Assembly: GCA_965229885.1 (NCBI GenBank)
Contig: CBDDJX010000003.1
Coordinates: 372,001 to 436,000 of the forward strand
Length of the DNA: 64,000 nucleotides
From: DATLLJ01 sp965229885
Lineage (GTDB): Bacteria; Acidobacteriota; Vicinamibacteria; Vicinamibacterales; CAVVIG01
Direction: 5' to 3'
In this document: piece after piece, positions 34,567 to 42,960 of the stretch
Position numbering within the stretch: position 1 is the first letter of the stretch
How the letters are laid out: each line of letters begins with the position of its first letter
Translations under genes and position numbers: made by a program
Notes under the pieces: generated by a model
The model's input: only the letters and a program-made list of their open reading frames with translations
Databases searched by the model: none
Told to the model about the DNA's origin: nothing

Positions 34567-36048
34567 ATGCTGAAGAAAGCCGCGCTTTTCGCGTTGGCGA
34601 CCGCGATCGGTGCCGCGGGTCTGTACCAGGTCAGCGGCCGACGGATCGCGCGCGACGGATCCGGCATCTGGCCGCGGTTGTTCTCGAGCGAAGCCAACTA
34701 CGACGCGCTCGAGACCGACCGGGCGCGGCGGCGTCAGCAGGCGTTGCCGGCATCCAGCGCGGCGAACCCTTCACCGAGCGCACCGATCGTGCCCGCGGCG
34801 CCTGGCGCGGGGGACGCCGCGCCTGATAAGGCCAGGCCTGCAGGAACAGGGACAGCATCAGAAGGCGGGCGGACCTCATCAGGTTCGCCACCAGGGTCCT
34901 GGCCCGACTTCCGTGGGCGGAACCGCGATGGCCGCTACGACGAGACCGCCATCCGGACGGATTGGCCGCGCGAGGGACTGCCTCTGATGTGGAGGCAGCC
35001 GATCGGGCTTGGCTACGCGTCGTTTGTCGCGGCGGACGGCCGCGCGTTCACGATCGAACAGCGCCGGCGTGAGGAAGTCGTCTCGGCGTACGATGTCGGC
35101 ACGGGCCGCGAGCTGTGGACCCACGGCTGGGACGGTGAGTTCACCGAATATCAGGGAGGCGACGGCCCGCGCGCGACACCGACCTACCACGAGGGCCGTC
35201 TCTATGCGCTCGGCGCGCTGGGAGAGCTTCGATGCCTTGACGCCCGAACCGGCGCCCTCGTCTGGCGCCGGAACATTCTCGCTGATAGTGGCGCGTCGAA
35301 CCTGGACTGGGGCATGTCCGCCGCTCCGCTCATCGTCGACGATAAAGTGATTGTTCTGCCGGGCGGTCCGCGCGGCAGCTCGGTCGCGGCGTACAACAAG
35401 ACGACCGGCGAGGCCGTGTGGAGGTCCCTTGATGATCAGCAGGCCTACACGTCGCCGATGCTGGTGACGCTTGGCGGCGTTCGGCAGATCCTCGTCGTCA
35501 GTGCGACGCGCGCGACCGGCCTCACGGTCGACGAGGGAAGACTCCTGTGGGAATATCCGTGGCCGACTCAGATGGGGATCAACGCCGCGCAGCCGCTGCT
35601 CCTCGGCAACGATCGCGTCTTCCTGTCCGCGGGGTACGGGCACGGCGCGGCCGTGTTCGAGGTCGCGCGCACGGACGACGGGTTTTCAACGCGCGCGATT
35701 TGGCAAAACACGCGCATGAAGAACAAGTTCACCAGCTCCGTGCTCCATCAGGGTTACATTTACGGGCTGGACGAGGCCATCCTCGCGTGCCTTGATGCGG
35801 CCACCGGCGAGCTGAAGTGGAAGGGAGGCCGGTATGGGTACGGCCAGATCCTGCTCGTCGGCGATCATGTGATTGTGCTGACCGAGGACGGCGACGTCGC
35901 GCTCGTCAGGGCGACGTCCGAGCGGCACGACGAGGTGGCGAAGTTCCCGGCGATTGACGGGAGGACCTGGAACCATCCGATCATTACCGGAGGCCACCTG
36001 ATCGTCCGTAATCTGCGGGAGATGGCTGCGTTCGACGTGCGGCCGTGA
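34567..36048 (+). CDS. PQQ-like beta-propeller protein 7
   Basis: A 493-residue protein. The start at 34567 gives a short signal-anchor (KKAALFALATAIGAAGLYQV), followed by a 90-residue low-complexity Ala/Pro/Ser linker that the others lack, then the propeller from SWPDFRGRNRDGRYDETAI. Blade examples: VSAYDVGTGRELWTHGWDG, LRCLDARTGALVWRRN, SVAAYNKTTGEAVWRS. The linker suggests the propeller is held away from the inner membrane. It is the only propeller gene of the central group facing the plus strand. Confidence 0.83.
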   Translation: MLKKAALFALATAIGAAGLYQVSGRRIARDGSGIWPRLFSSEANYDALETDRARRRQQALPASSAANPSPSAPIVPAAPGAGDAAPDKARPAGTGTASEGGRTSSGSPPGSWPDFRGRNRDGRYDETAIRTDWPREGLPLMWRQPIGLGYASFVAADGRAFTIEQRRREEVVSAYDVGTGRELWTHGWDGEFTEYQGGDGPRATPTYHEGRLYALGALGELRCLDARTGALVWRRNILADSGASNLDWGMSAAPLIVDDKVIVLPGGPRGSSVAAYNKTTGEAVWRSLDDQQAYTSPMLVTLGGVRQILVVSATRATGLTVDEGRLLWEYPWPTQMGINAAQPLLLGNDRVFLSAGYGHGAAVFEVARTDDGFSTRAIWQNTRMKNKFTSSVLHQGYIYGLDEAILACLDAATGELKWKGGRYGYGQILLVGDHVIVLTEDGDVALVRATSERHDEVAKFPAIDGRTWNHPIITGGHLIVRNLREMAAFDVRP

Positions 36049-36095
36049 TGGCGTCGAGTCGCGGGCGACATGTCGTCGCGCCGGTCCAGCTTGTC

Positions 36096-37910
36096 CTACT
36101 TGCCGGGCTGAAGGATCCCGAGGTGCACGCGCGCGACCGCGTGCATGTAGCCTCCCACAGCGGCGTATCGGTCCGCGGCTGCCTCCGTGATGTGCTCGAG
36201 GGCGTGCGCCTGGTTCCCGAGCGCTTCGAAATACAGGCCGAGATACAAGTGAGCGTAGAACACGGATTCCGGCCGGGCGCCTGCCTCGGCCAGAACCTCT
36301 TCGGGCGTGAGGGCGCCGCGGAACAGGGAGTAGATCTGGCTCATGGGCACACGCGAATCGGGACCGACCGGCAGCAACGCCGCCCTTGCCTCTCCGGGTG
36401 ATTCAGAGCGGGCGACGCACAGGAAATGCCACGCGGCGTTTTCGACGTCGTTCGGATTGACTTGGCGGTGCGCTTCGAACTGCGCGCGGCACTCCTTGTA
36501 GCGACCGGCGTAGTAGAGCGCGATGCCGCGCTGCCAGAGCTCCGGCGCGGAGTCAGGCGCGAGCCTGGCCAGGTTGTCGAATCCGTCCACTGATTCCGCG
36601 ATGCGGCCGCTCATGAAATCCCTGACCGCGCGATCGAAAATCACCTGTGGAGATCCCGCCGCCGACTGCGCAGGGGCTGCGGCGCTTCCGATGCGATACA
36701 GGTGGGTGCCGGTGCGAATGAAGATCGAACGGTCCGATACGGCCATCGAGGCGAGCGTCTCGCCATCGACCACGTTCGTCGCCAGTTTCTGGAATGTCGT
36801 CCCCGGCGCGATCACCGTCGCCAGACCCTCTTCGCTGAGGAAGTAGATTCGGCCATCGGCGAAAATCGGCGACGCGGAGTAGTTGCCTTCCAGTCGCTGC
36901 TGCCAAAGCGTCTTTCCTGTTTTCGCGTCGAGGCAGGTGGCGACTCCGATGTCGCTGACGACATAAAGCAGATCGCCGACGAGCAGAGGCGAAGGTGTCC
37001 GCGGTGCGCCTCGCCGCAACGTCCAGGCCACGTGCGTTCTGGTGACGTCGCCCTTGCCGTCCGCGCGCACCGCCAGCAGCGACGGGTCGTTGAAGCCCGT
37101 GGAAATAAAGACGAGCCCCTGGCCGTACACCGGACGGGGAACGTTCGAAAAACCGTCCGGATAGCTCACCCGCCAGATCTCTTTGCCGGAAAGCGGATCA
37201 TAAGCGGCCGCGCGAAACGCTCCCACGCTGACGACTTGGTCCTGGTCGCCCACCCGGATCACGAGCGGGGTCGAATACGCTTGACTCCAAGGCTGGCGGC
37301 GTGACGTTCTCCATCGCACCTTCCCGGTCTGCTTGTCGAGCGCCACGACGAATGCCCGGTCGAAGCCGTCACAGCTCAAGATCAGCAGATCGCCGTACAG
37401 GATCGGCGATCCGCCATTGCCGTGCTCCGAATCGTACGGAAACTCCGCCTTCCACACGATCTCGCCAGAGGTCGTAAGCGCCGCGGTCCCGTCAGCGCCG
37501 TAGTGCACGTACACGCGGTCGCCGTCGACGATGGGCGTCGGGGAGGCGCGGCTGTTCTTGATATTGATGAACGCTGCGTTCCTGATCCGAAACACCTCGA
37601 CATCGACCACCTGGCGTCCGGTTTCGGCGTCGAAGGCGAGCACCCGAAGCGACACGCGAGTTGACGCACCGGAACCCTGATCGGCCGTCGTGACCCAGAT
37701 GCGGCCGCCCGCGACGACCGGGGACGACCACCCTGACCCGGGAACGCGCGTTTTCCACAGCACGTTCCGCGTCTCGCTCCACTCGATTGGCACGCCGCGC
37801 TCGGTCGAGTGCCCCTGACCGGTGAGACCGCGGAACTGCGGCCAGTCTTCGGCGCTGGCCGCGCTCGCGGTCAAGGCGAGGAGAAGCGTGAGGACAGGTC
37901 GGCGGACCAT
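36096..37910 (-). CDS. PQQ-like beta-propeller protein 8 fused to TPR repeats
   Basis: A 604-residue exported protein. After the signal peptide, DWPQFRGLTGQGHSTERG and WSETRNVLWKTRVPGSGWSSP open the propeller, which continues to about residue 415. A second region follows with helical TPR-like repeats (IFDRAVRDFMSGRIAESVDG, WQRGIALYYAGRYKECRAQF, YAHLYLGLYFEALGNQAHAL). The fusion of propeller and TPR suggests protein-protein docking. It is 15 bp downstream of propeller 9 on the same strand. Confidence 0.83.
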   Translation of the reverse strand: MVRRPVLTLLLALTASAASAEDWPQFRGLTGQGHSTERGVPIEWSETRNVLWKTRVPGSGWSSPVVAGGRIWVTTADQGSGASTRVSLRVLAFDAETGRQVVDVEVFRIRNAAFINIKNSRASPTPIVDGDRVYVHYGADGTAALTTSGEIVWKAEFPYDSEHGNGGSPILYGDLLILSCDGFDRAFVVALDKQTGKVRWRTSRRQPWSQAYSTPLVIRVGDQDQVVSVGAFRAAAYDPLSGKEIWRVSYPDGFSNVPRPVYGQGLVFISTGFNDPSLLAVRADGKGDVTRTHVAWTLRRGAPRTPSPLLVGDLLYVVSDIGVATCLDAKTGKTLWQQRLEGNYSASPIFADGRIYFLSEEGLATVIAPGTTFQKLATNVVDGETLASMAVSDRSIFIRTGTHLYRIGSAAAPAQSAAGSPQVIFDRAVRDFMSGRIAESVDGFDNLARLAPDSAPELWQRGIALYYAGRYKECRAQFEAHRQVNPNDVENAAWHFLCVARSESPGEARAALLPVGPDSRVPMSQIYSLFRGALTPEEVLAEAGARPESVFYAHLYLGLYFEALGNQAHALEHITEAAADRYAAVGGYMHAVARVHLGILQPGK

Positions 37911-37925
37911 GAAAGGCGTGTGGAT

Positions 37926-39257
37926 TTACGGCCCCGCGATGCTGTACAGGTGCTTGTACCCGCGCAGGTAGATCTCGTTGTCCACCAGCGCCGGCGACGC
38001 ATCAAAGCCGTCGTCGAGCGTATTCTTCGCCAGCACGTCGAAGGTCGACCCGGAACGGATCACCAGCGTGCTGCCTTCGCGGCCCGTGAAGTACACGCGC
38101 CCGCGCGAGGCGACCGGCGACGAAAAGACGTTCGGCAGGCCGTCGAGCCGCTGATTCTGGTAGTGCGGCTTGCCCGTCTTCGCGTCAAACGCCGAGAGGA
38201 TGCCGGAGTTGGTCTTCAGGAAATACAGAACGCCGTCGCTCAGGATCGGCGACGGCACGTACGGCGTATCGCGGTCGAGCGACCAGGCCACCGCGTTCGT
38301 GCCATCGATGTTGCCACGCGCCTGAGCGATGCGGACGGCCCTCAGGTCGTTGCCCTGGAATCCGCTCATCAGATAGACCATCTCGTCGTCGTACACCGGC
38401 GACGGGATGGAATTCATGGTCAGGCCGTCGCCATCCCAGACGACCGCGCCGGTTTCGAGGTCGTAGCCTCGAATACGCCGCATGCCCGGGACGATAGCCT
38501 GCGCACGTCCGTTCACCTCGAGGACGAGCGGCGTCGCCCAGGTGTCGATCTCCTCCCTGGGGACTCGCCACAATTCCTTGCCGTCGCGCTTGTCGAGCGC
38601 CGCGATGAACGACTGTCCGTTCAAGTGGTCCCAGACGACGACGAGCGTGTTCCGGTACAGAGTGGGAGTCGAACCTTCGCCAAACTGGTTCCTCATCCGC
38701 TTGTCGCCGAGGTCCTTTTGCCACAGCAGCTTGCCGTTCATGTCGTACGCATACAGACCGAACGACTCGAAATACGCGAAGACGTTCTCGCCGTCGGTGA
38801 CCGGCGAGCCCGATGCCCACGTCCCGTTCTCGAAATGCGCCTGTTCGTGCGGCTCCTGCTCGGCGGCGACCCGCTCCCAGATGGTCCGTCCCGTCTTTCG
38901 ATCGATCGCCATGACGACGAAGCGATGGACACCTCGAGGCTGCAGGCCGCCGCGCGGAGCGTGCTGCGCATCGCCGGCGACGCCGACGGGTACGGCGGTG
39001 GTCACAAAGAGCCGATCGCCCCAGACGACGGGCGACGAGGAGCCGCGGCCGGGAATCGGTACCTTCCAGCGGATGTTCTTCGTCTCGCTCCACTCGAGTG
39101 GGGGATTGCCGGTGAGCGACACGCCGTTGGCGTGAGGTCCGCGCCACTGCGGCCAGTACCGGGCGGCCTCCGAATTCTGAGCCACAGGAGCCGATGACAG
39201 CGGCATGAGGGTGATGAGGCCCGTCAGGCCTGCCATCAGAATTTGCGTCTTGCTCAC
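37926..39257 (-). CDS. PQQ-like beta-propeller protein 9
   Basis: A 443-residue exported propeller, signal peptide about residues 1-26. It shows the shared opening YWPQWRGPHANGVSLTGNPP and WSETKNIRWKVPIPGRGSSSP, nearly the same as propellers 1, 2, 8 and 10. Blade segments include VMAIDRKTGRTIWERVAAE and IRGYDLETGAVVWDGDG. A Gly/His-rich loop (DAQHAPRGGLQPRGVH) is inserted in the first blade. It begins an operon with propeller 8 and is divergent from the alcohol dehydrogenase. Confidence 0.85.
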   Translation of the reverse strand: MSKTQILMAGLTGLITLMPLSSAPVAQNSEAARYWPQWRGPHANGVSLTGNPPLEWSETKNIRWKVPIPGRGSSSPVVWGDRLFVTTAVPVGVAGDAQHAPRGGLQPRGVHRFVVMAIDRKTGRTIWERVAAEQEPHEQAHFENGTWASGSPVTDGENVFAYFESFGLYAYDMNGKLLWQKDLGDKRMRNQFGEGSTPTLYRNTLVVVWDHLNGQSFIAALDKRDGKELWRVPREEIDTWATPLVLEVNGRAQAIVPGMRRIRGYDLETGAVVWDGDGLTMNSIPSPVYDDEMVYLMSGFQGNDLRAVRIAQARGNIDGTNAVAWSLDRDTPYVPSPILSDGVLYFLKTNSGILSAFDAKTGKPHYQNQRLDGLPNVFSSPVASRGRVYFTGREGSTLVIRSGSTFDVLAKNTLDDGFDASPALVDNEIYLRGYKHLYSIAGP

Positions 39258-39301
39258 GGGCGTCCTCCTCGCGCCAGTATAGTATTGACCGCCTGCCTGA
39301 C

Positions 39302-40441
39302 ATGCGGCCCTTCGACTTCGAGCCTCGCACTCGTGTCGTGTTTGACGAAGGCGCGCTTTTCCGCCTCGGCGCGCTCGCGCGCGAGCTCGGGTTCGTGCGA
39401 ACGCTCGTCGTGTCCGACCCTGGCATTGCGGCGACCGGGTTGGTCGATCGAGCGGCCCTCGCTCTGCGCGGCGCGGCTGTCGCGCCCTTCTTTTTTCACG
39501 ACTTCGGCGTCAACCCTGACGCGGCGATGGTGGAGGCGGGCCGCGAGCGCGCCGCCGCCTGCGAGGTCGATTCCATCGTGGCGCTCGGCGGCGGAAGCTC
39601 GCTCGACTGCGCGAAGGGCATCAACTTCGTGCTGACCAACGGCGGAACGATGCGCGACTACCGTGGCTGGGGCAAGGCCTCCCGGCCGATGCTCCCGATG
39701 ATCGGCGTGCCGACGACGGCAGGCACCGGCAGCGAGGCGCAGTCGTACGCGCTCATTTCCGACCCCGTCACGCACGAGAAGATGGCCTGCGGCGATCCGA
39801 AAGCGGCGTTCCGAATCGCGCTGCTCGATCCAGTCGTGACCGTCTCGCAGCCGCGACCGCTGACCGCGATCGCCGGGTACGATGCCCTCTCGCACGCCGT
39901 AGAGTCGTATGTCACCTCGTCCCGCTGCGGCATGTCCGATCTGTTTGCCAGGGACGCGTGGCGGCTGCTCGAGGCCCACTATCAGCGGGTCCTCGACGAG
40001 CCGAACGACCTCGCCGCTCGCGGCGCTATGTTGTTCGGCGCGCATGAAGCGGGTTTCGCCATCGAGCAGTCGATGCTCGGCGCCACGCACGCCTGTGCCA
40101 ACCCGCTGACCGCGCGTCATGGGACGACACACGGCGTCGCGATCGCGGTGATACTGCCGCACGTCGTGCGTTGGAATGCCGCGCACGTCGGCCAACGGTA
40201 CGCCGAATTGTTGCGCGTCTCTGGCCTCGACGGCGGGGATGCGCCCGGGGAACGCCTGGCCGGGCGGCTCGAGGAGCTGGCGCGAGCCGGCGGGCTGCCG
40301 GCGACGCTCGGCGAGCTGGGCGTGCCGCGCGACGGCTTGTCGGTGCTGGCGTCGGATGCGGCGACGCAGTGGACCGGCACCTTCAACCCGCGGCCGTTCG
40401 ATGCCGCCGCCGCACTCGCACTCTACGAACGGGCGTACTAG
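39302..40441 (+). CDS. Iron-containing (group III) alcohol dehydrogenase
   Basis: A 379-residue enzyme. NAD(P)-binding is shown by SIVALGGGSSLDCAKGINF and PTTAGTGSE. The metal site is built from LLDP at the start of the helical domain, YDALSHAVESYV (His) and ATHACANPLTARHGTTHG (two further His). Activity on short-chain alcohols or aldehydes is expected; the true metal could be Fe or Zn. It is divergent from propeller 9 and is the last backbone gene before the integron region. Confidence 0.88.
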   Translation: MRPFDFEPRTRVVFDEGALFRLGALARELGFVRTLVVSDPGIAATGLVDRAALALRGAAVAPFFFHDFGVNPDAAMVEAGRERAAACEVDSIVALGGGSSLDCAKGINFVLTNGGTMRDYRGWGKASRPMLPMIGVPTTAGTGSEAQSYALISDPVTHEKMACGDPKAAFRIALLDPVVTVSQPRPLTAIAGYDALSHAVESYVTSSRCGMSDLFARDAWRLLEAHYQRVLDEPNDLAARGAMLFGAHEAGFAIEQSMLGATHACANPLTARHGTTHGVAIAVILPHVVRWNAAHVGQRYAELLRVSGLDGGDAPGERLAGRLEELARAGGLPATLGELGVPRDGLSVLASDAATQWTGTFNPRPFDAAAALALYERAY

Positions 40442-40462
40442 ATCTAGTACGGTCCGAAGTGT

Positions 40463-40507
40463 GCAGTTTCTGCCGCGACCTGACGCACGGAGGACGGCAG
40501 AAACTGC
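40463..40507. repeat. 13-bp perfect inverted repeat at the backbone/integron edge
   Basis: GCAGTTTCTGCCG at 40463-40475 and CGGCAGAAACTGC at 40495-40507, spacer 19 nt. It lies 21 bp after the alcohol dehydrogenase stop. It could be a factor-independent-like terminator or the end of a mobile element; no U-run follows. Confidence 0.5.
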
Positions 40508-40574
40508 CACATGGGAAAGGGGTCGTGGTGATTATCGTGAGTTGTTAGCGTGCGGCTTGGCATGAACGTCGCCA

Positions 40575-40902
40575 GTGTGTCCGGGCGTGGTGTGGCAGTT
40601 CGTGTTTCCAGCGAAACGGATTTGCCGTAATTCGCGATTCGGGCCGCCGTCGCGGTATCATCTGCGCGAGTCCGTGGTGCAGAAGGCTCTGGCCGCTGCG
40701 ACGCGGTCGGCTGGCATGACGAAACGCGTCAGCCCCCACGCGATGCGTCATTCGTTTGCGACTCACTTGCTTGAAGGATGGGTACGACACTCGCACGGTG
40801 TAGGAGCTGCTCGGCCATCGAGACGTCCGTACGACGATGATTTATCTCCACGTCATGCAACGTGGCGCGCTGGGCGTGAAGAGTCCGATGGATCGGCTGT
40901 GA
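40575..40902 (+). pseudogene. Integron integrase (IntI-type) C-terminal remnant
   Basis: Only the last third of a tyrosine recombinase remains. WQFVFPAKRI and RYHLRESVVQKAL correspond to the WQYVFPA and RHHL-x-ESVLQRAV region particular to integron integrases. SPHAMRHSFATHLLEG is the H-x-x-R box. The rest is in another frame, ELLGHRDVRTTMIYLHV, with the Tyr nucleophile, ending in GVKSPMDRL. A +1 shift near 40783 and an in-frame TAG just before ELLGH (where a Gln is usual) break the gene, and about 200 N-terminal residues are missing. It cannot be active. Its 3' end faces the cassettes, the reverse of the class 1 layout. Confidence 0.85.
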
Positions 40903-41211
40903 CGTGGATATGCGCGAGCCTCGCGCGTATCCAACGGAGCACTGAACGCCCGATCTGCCTAGAAGCCGGCGCCGCTGAATCAGTTGCGGGCATCGAGCCT
41001 CCCTGGTTCTTCCTGGTTACGCGCGGGCGCCGGCGCGTAACCAGCACGATCGGCCGTTCGGCGGAGGTTTTCGGGATCGCCTGCGCGCGGAACCACCTCG
41101 GGAAGCGGGCTGACATTCCTGCTCGAATCACTTTCGATGTCGTGGTTTACGACTGCCGGACGCCGGTGCAGGAAGGCTGTGGATACGCGCGGCTTCGCAG
41201 TCTACTAACAA
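40903..41211. other. Gene-free stretch between the integrase remnant and the first cassette
   Basis: Roughly 310 bp without a convincing gene. By position it should contain the attI site and possibly the cassette promoter. The only strong structure is the 12-bp hairpin listed separately; a CTAAC-AA-GTTAG short palindrome lies immediately before the first cassette core (41203-41216). No further simple integrase-binding repeats could be identified by eye. Confidence 0.45.
41013..41044. repeat. 12-bp perfect inverted repeat in candidate attI region
   Basis: CTGGTTACGCGC at 41013-41024 and GCGCGTAACCAG at 41033-41044, with an 8-nt GC loop that is itself nearly self-complementary. It is a strong potential hairpin or protein-binding palindrome in otherwise gene-free DNA. 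Confidence 0.55.
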
Positions 41212-41218
41212 GTTAGGC
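41212..41218 (+). other. Integron core site opening cassette 1 (R'-type, GTTAGGC)
   Basis: GTTAGGC fits the GTTRRRY core consensus. It is the exact reverse complement of the GCCTAAC box after the VOC gene, as expected for the two ends of one cassette. It marks the attI/cassette junction. Confidence 0.65.
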
Positions 41219-41235
41219 GGACGTGAGGATCTAAC

Positions 41236-41703
41236 TTGACTACACAGACGAATCAAATGAATCTTCCCGATGCGCCTGTTCCCGCCGAAGGGTCTTCCGT
41301 AACCCACTTTCTGGCGGTGAACGATCAAGCGAGATCGCGAGAATTCTACGCTGGAGTCTTAGGCGGCAAGGTGCTGATACGAGAAAATCCCTGCATCATC
41401 AAGCTGGCGAATTCGTGGATCATCCTGAACAATGGAGGCGGCCCCACACCGGATAAGCCGGATGTCACTCTGGAGCCACCGTCGAGCCGGACTCGCATCA
41501 ACAGCTTCCTGAATCTCCGCGTCGCCGACGTTCACGCCCGCTACGCGGAGTGGAAGGGGAAGGGGGCTGAATTCATCACCCACCCGCTGGACAATCATGG
41601 CTGGGAAACGAGATGTTACATGCGCGATCCGGACGGGTACATCATCGAGGTAGGTCAGCCAAGCCAGAAGATGGTAGAGCTGTTCAGAAGCGACGTCACA
41701 TGA
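41236..41703 (+). CDS. VOC-family (glyoxalase/bleomycin-resistance-like) protein, cassette 1
   Basis: A 155-residue protein with one vicinal-oxygen-chelate unit pair: THFLAVNDQARSREFYAGVL at the N terminus, FLNLRVADVHARYAEWKGKG in the second half and RCYMRDPDGYIIEVGQPS, where the Glu is a usual metal ligand. Substrates in this superfamily range from dioxygenase substrates to antibiotics and are not predictable here. The DNA is visibly less GC-rich than the backbone. It lies between a GTTAGGC core and a GCCTAAC box, 17 bp after the core, as a gene cassette should. Confidence 0.85.
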   Translation: MTTQTNQMNLPDAPVPAEGSSVTHFLAVNDQARSREFYAGVLGGKVLIRENPCIIKLANSWIILNNGGGPTPDKPDVTLEPPSSRTRINSFLNLRVADVHARYAEWKGKGAEFITHPLDNHGWETRCYMRDPDGYIIEVGQPSQKMVELFRSDVT

Positions 41704-41721
41704 ACGTGGGTGTTGAAAGCC

Positions 41722-41758
41722 GCCTAACATGGCATGCAGCCGACGGCGGGAACCTCCC
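41722..41758 (+). other. Left half of cassette 1 attC site
   Basis: R''-type box GCCTAAC (41722-41728) followed by the L''-like GCAGCCGACGGC (41736-41747). The right half is missing because an IS3-family element begins at about 41759. The R'' box is complementary to the core at 41212, which identifies it as the end of the VOC cassette. Confidence 0.7.
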
Positions 41759-41800
41759 TCGATAAAGTAGACACTTCCGTCTAACAACAGGAGGTGTCAG

Positions 41801-42169
41801 ATGCCCCGAGCGGGTCCTCGGAAGGTGCAGCGGTACAGTCTGGAGTTCAAGCTCAAGGCTGTGAAACTCAGTCAGTTGAAGGGTATCGAGGTACAGGCCG
41901 TGGCCGATGCTCTCGAGATTCATCCCTTCATGTTGTCGCGGTGGCGGAAAGAAGTGCGTGATGGTGTGCGCCGTGGCCGCGTGACCCTCCCATCGGCCGT
42001 GAAGAAGACGCCGCTGGCGCGGGACATGAGACGCTTTCAGGCGCTGCAGCGCGCCCATGCCCTGCTCCAGGAGGAGCACGCGCTGTTAAAACAACTCATT
42101 CGGTTCACCTCCGCACGAAAACCGACGGCTTTGCGTTCCTCGACGAAGAGCGCGGGAGATTCGGCGTGA
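41801..42169 (+). CDS. IS3-family transposase OrfA
   Basis: A 122-residue protein. KVQRYSLEFKLKAVKLSQLKG begins a HTH_Tnp_1 domain, here shown in shorter form as YSLEFKLKAVKLS; VADALEIHPFMLSRWRKEV is the helix-turn-helix. A leucine-rich C-terminal helix (RAHALLQEEHALLKQLIRF) is the zipper used to pair with OrfB. It overlaps the OrfB start (GTGA). OrfA appears intact but cannot act without OrfB. Confidence 0.85.
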   Translation: MPRAGPRKVQRYSLEFKLKAVKLSQLKGIEVQAVADALEIHPFMLSRWRKEVRDGVRRGRVTLPSAVKKTPLARDMRRFQALQRAHALLQEEHALLKQLIRFTSARKPTALRSSTKSAGDSA

Positions 42170-42730
42170 CGCGGCTCTGCCGGTTGTTCGGGGTCACGCG
42201 GCCCGGGTACTACGCGTGGCGCCAGCGACCGGTCAGTACGCGTCAGAGGCAGGACCGGGTCATCCTCGAAGAGATGCGTGTGATCTTCGAGCACAGTGGC
42301 GGGACCTACGGGAGTCCGCGACTCCATCAGGCGCTACCGCACGTGGCGACCGGATCAGTCGTCGACGGGTGGAACGGCTCATGCGCGAGGGCGGGATGCG
42401 CGCACGCGTGGTGCGGGTCTATCGGCGCACGGCCGGCACCCATCGATGGTTCAGCCAACATCCGAATCGTGTAGGACGGACGCAAGCGAGCCGCGTCAAC
42501 GAGATCTGGGTGGGCGACCTCACAGATCTCGGCGTCGCCGGTCGGTGGTGGTACCTCGCGGTGGTACTGGACCAATACTCGCGGCGCGTGCTGGCCTGGC
42601 GGCTCGCCGCGACGCGAGATTCCGTGTTGACCCGCGCCCTGGTAGACGCGGCGCTGCGTCGCCGGCGCCCACGGAGTCCTTCTTTCACTCACTCAAGGCG
42701 GAGCTGATTCACGGTCGGTCATTTCAGACC
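42166..42730 (+). pseudogene. IS3-family transposase OrfB, frameshifted and deleted
   Basis: Three frames are needed to follow the protein: CRLFGVTRPGYYAWRQRP and GTYGSPRLHQAL; then RRRVERLMREGGMRARV and the catalytic region NEIWVGDLTDLG (first Asp) through VVLDQYSRRVLAW; and finally ESFFHSLKAELIHGRSF (catalytic Glu). The part that should carry the second Asp (HSDRG-type block, about 50 codons) is missing between RRRRP and ESFF, and the C terminus stops at SFQTVT. The transposase is inactive. Confidence 0.8.
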
Positions 42731-42756
42731 GTCACCTCAGACACGAACCAACGAAG

Positions 42757-42960
42757 GTGAGCAAGAGTCGCATCAAGCGACTACGTGGCCTCAGTCAACC
42801 TCAGTACCGACTACGGGTCGGCGACATCAGGGTGTTCTATGACGTTACAGAAACGGCGGTCGAAGTCCTTGCCATCGTCCCCAAGGCGCAAGCGCAGGCT
42901 TGGCTCGCGGCAAAAGGCACCCCCGGTCCAGGCGGTGGCGTTGGCGCAGGTGAAGGATGA
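42757..42960 (+). pseudogene. N-terminally truncated RelE/ParE-type toxin, cassette 2
   Basis: The 67-codon frame keeps the C-terminal half of the RelE fold: IKRLRGLSQPQYRLRVGDIR, then VFYDVTETAVEVLAIVPK. Intact toxins have about 25-30 further N-terminal residues, which should lie where IS3 element A now ends. The toxin is therefore probably dead, while its antitoxin downstream remains. The start ATG-like codon (GTG, 42757) is fortuitous, created by the junction. Confidence 0.65.

Larger units (their letters stand above)
41759..42750 (+). mobile_element. Decayed IS3-family element A
   Basis: A left end with GATAAAGTAGACACTTCCG precedes orfA; orfB is frameshifted and has lost a block near its end. 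No matching right inverted repeat is seen: the IS sequence stops at about 42740 and joins a RelE-type gene that has lost its N terminus. Insertion into cassette 1 attC, followed by a deletion into the next cassette, would explain the arrangement. Confidence 0.7.

Noticed and set aside
24090..39257. Calling the propellers PQQ-dependent dehydrogenases
   Set aside because: The active-site Asp and vicinal disulfide expected of quinoprotein dehydrogenases were not seen in context; only the propeller repeat is supported.
41025..41036. attC-like boxes in the hairpin GTTACGC...GCGTAAC at 41017-41040
   Set aside because: The boxes do not fit RYYYAAC/GTTRRRY and would be in reverse order, so this is not counted as an attC.
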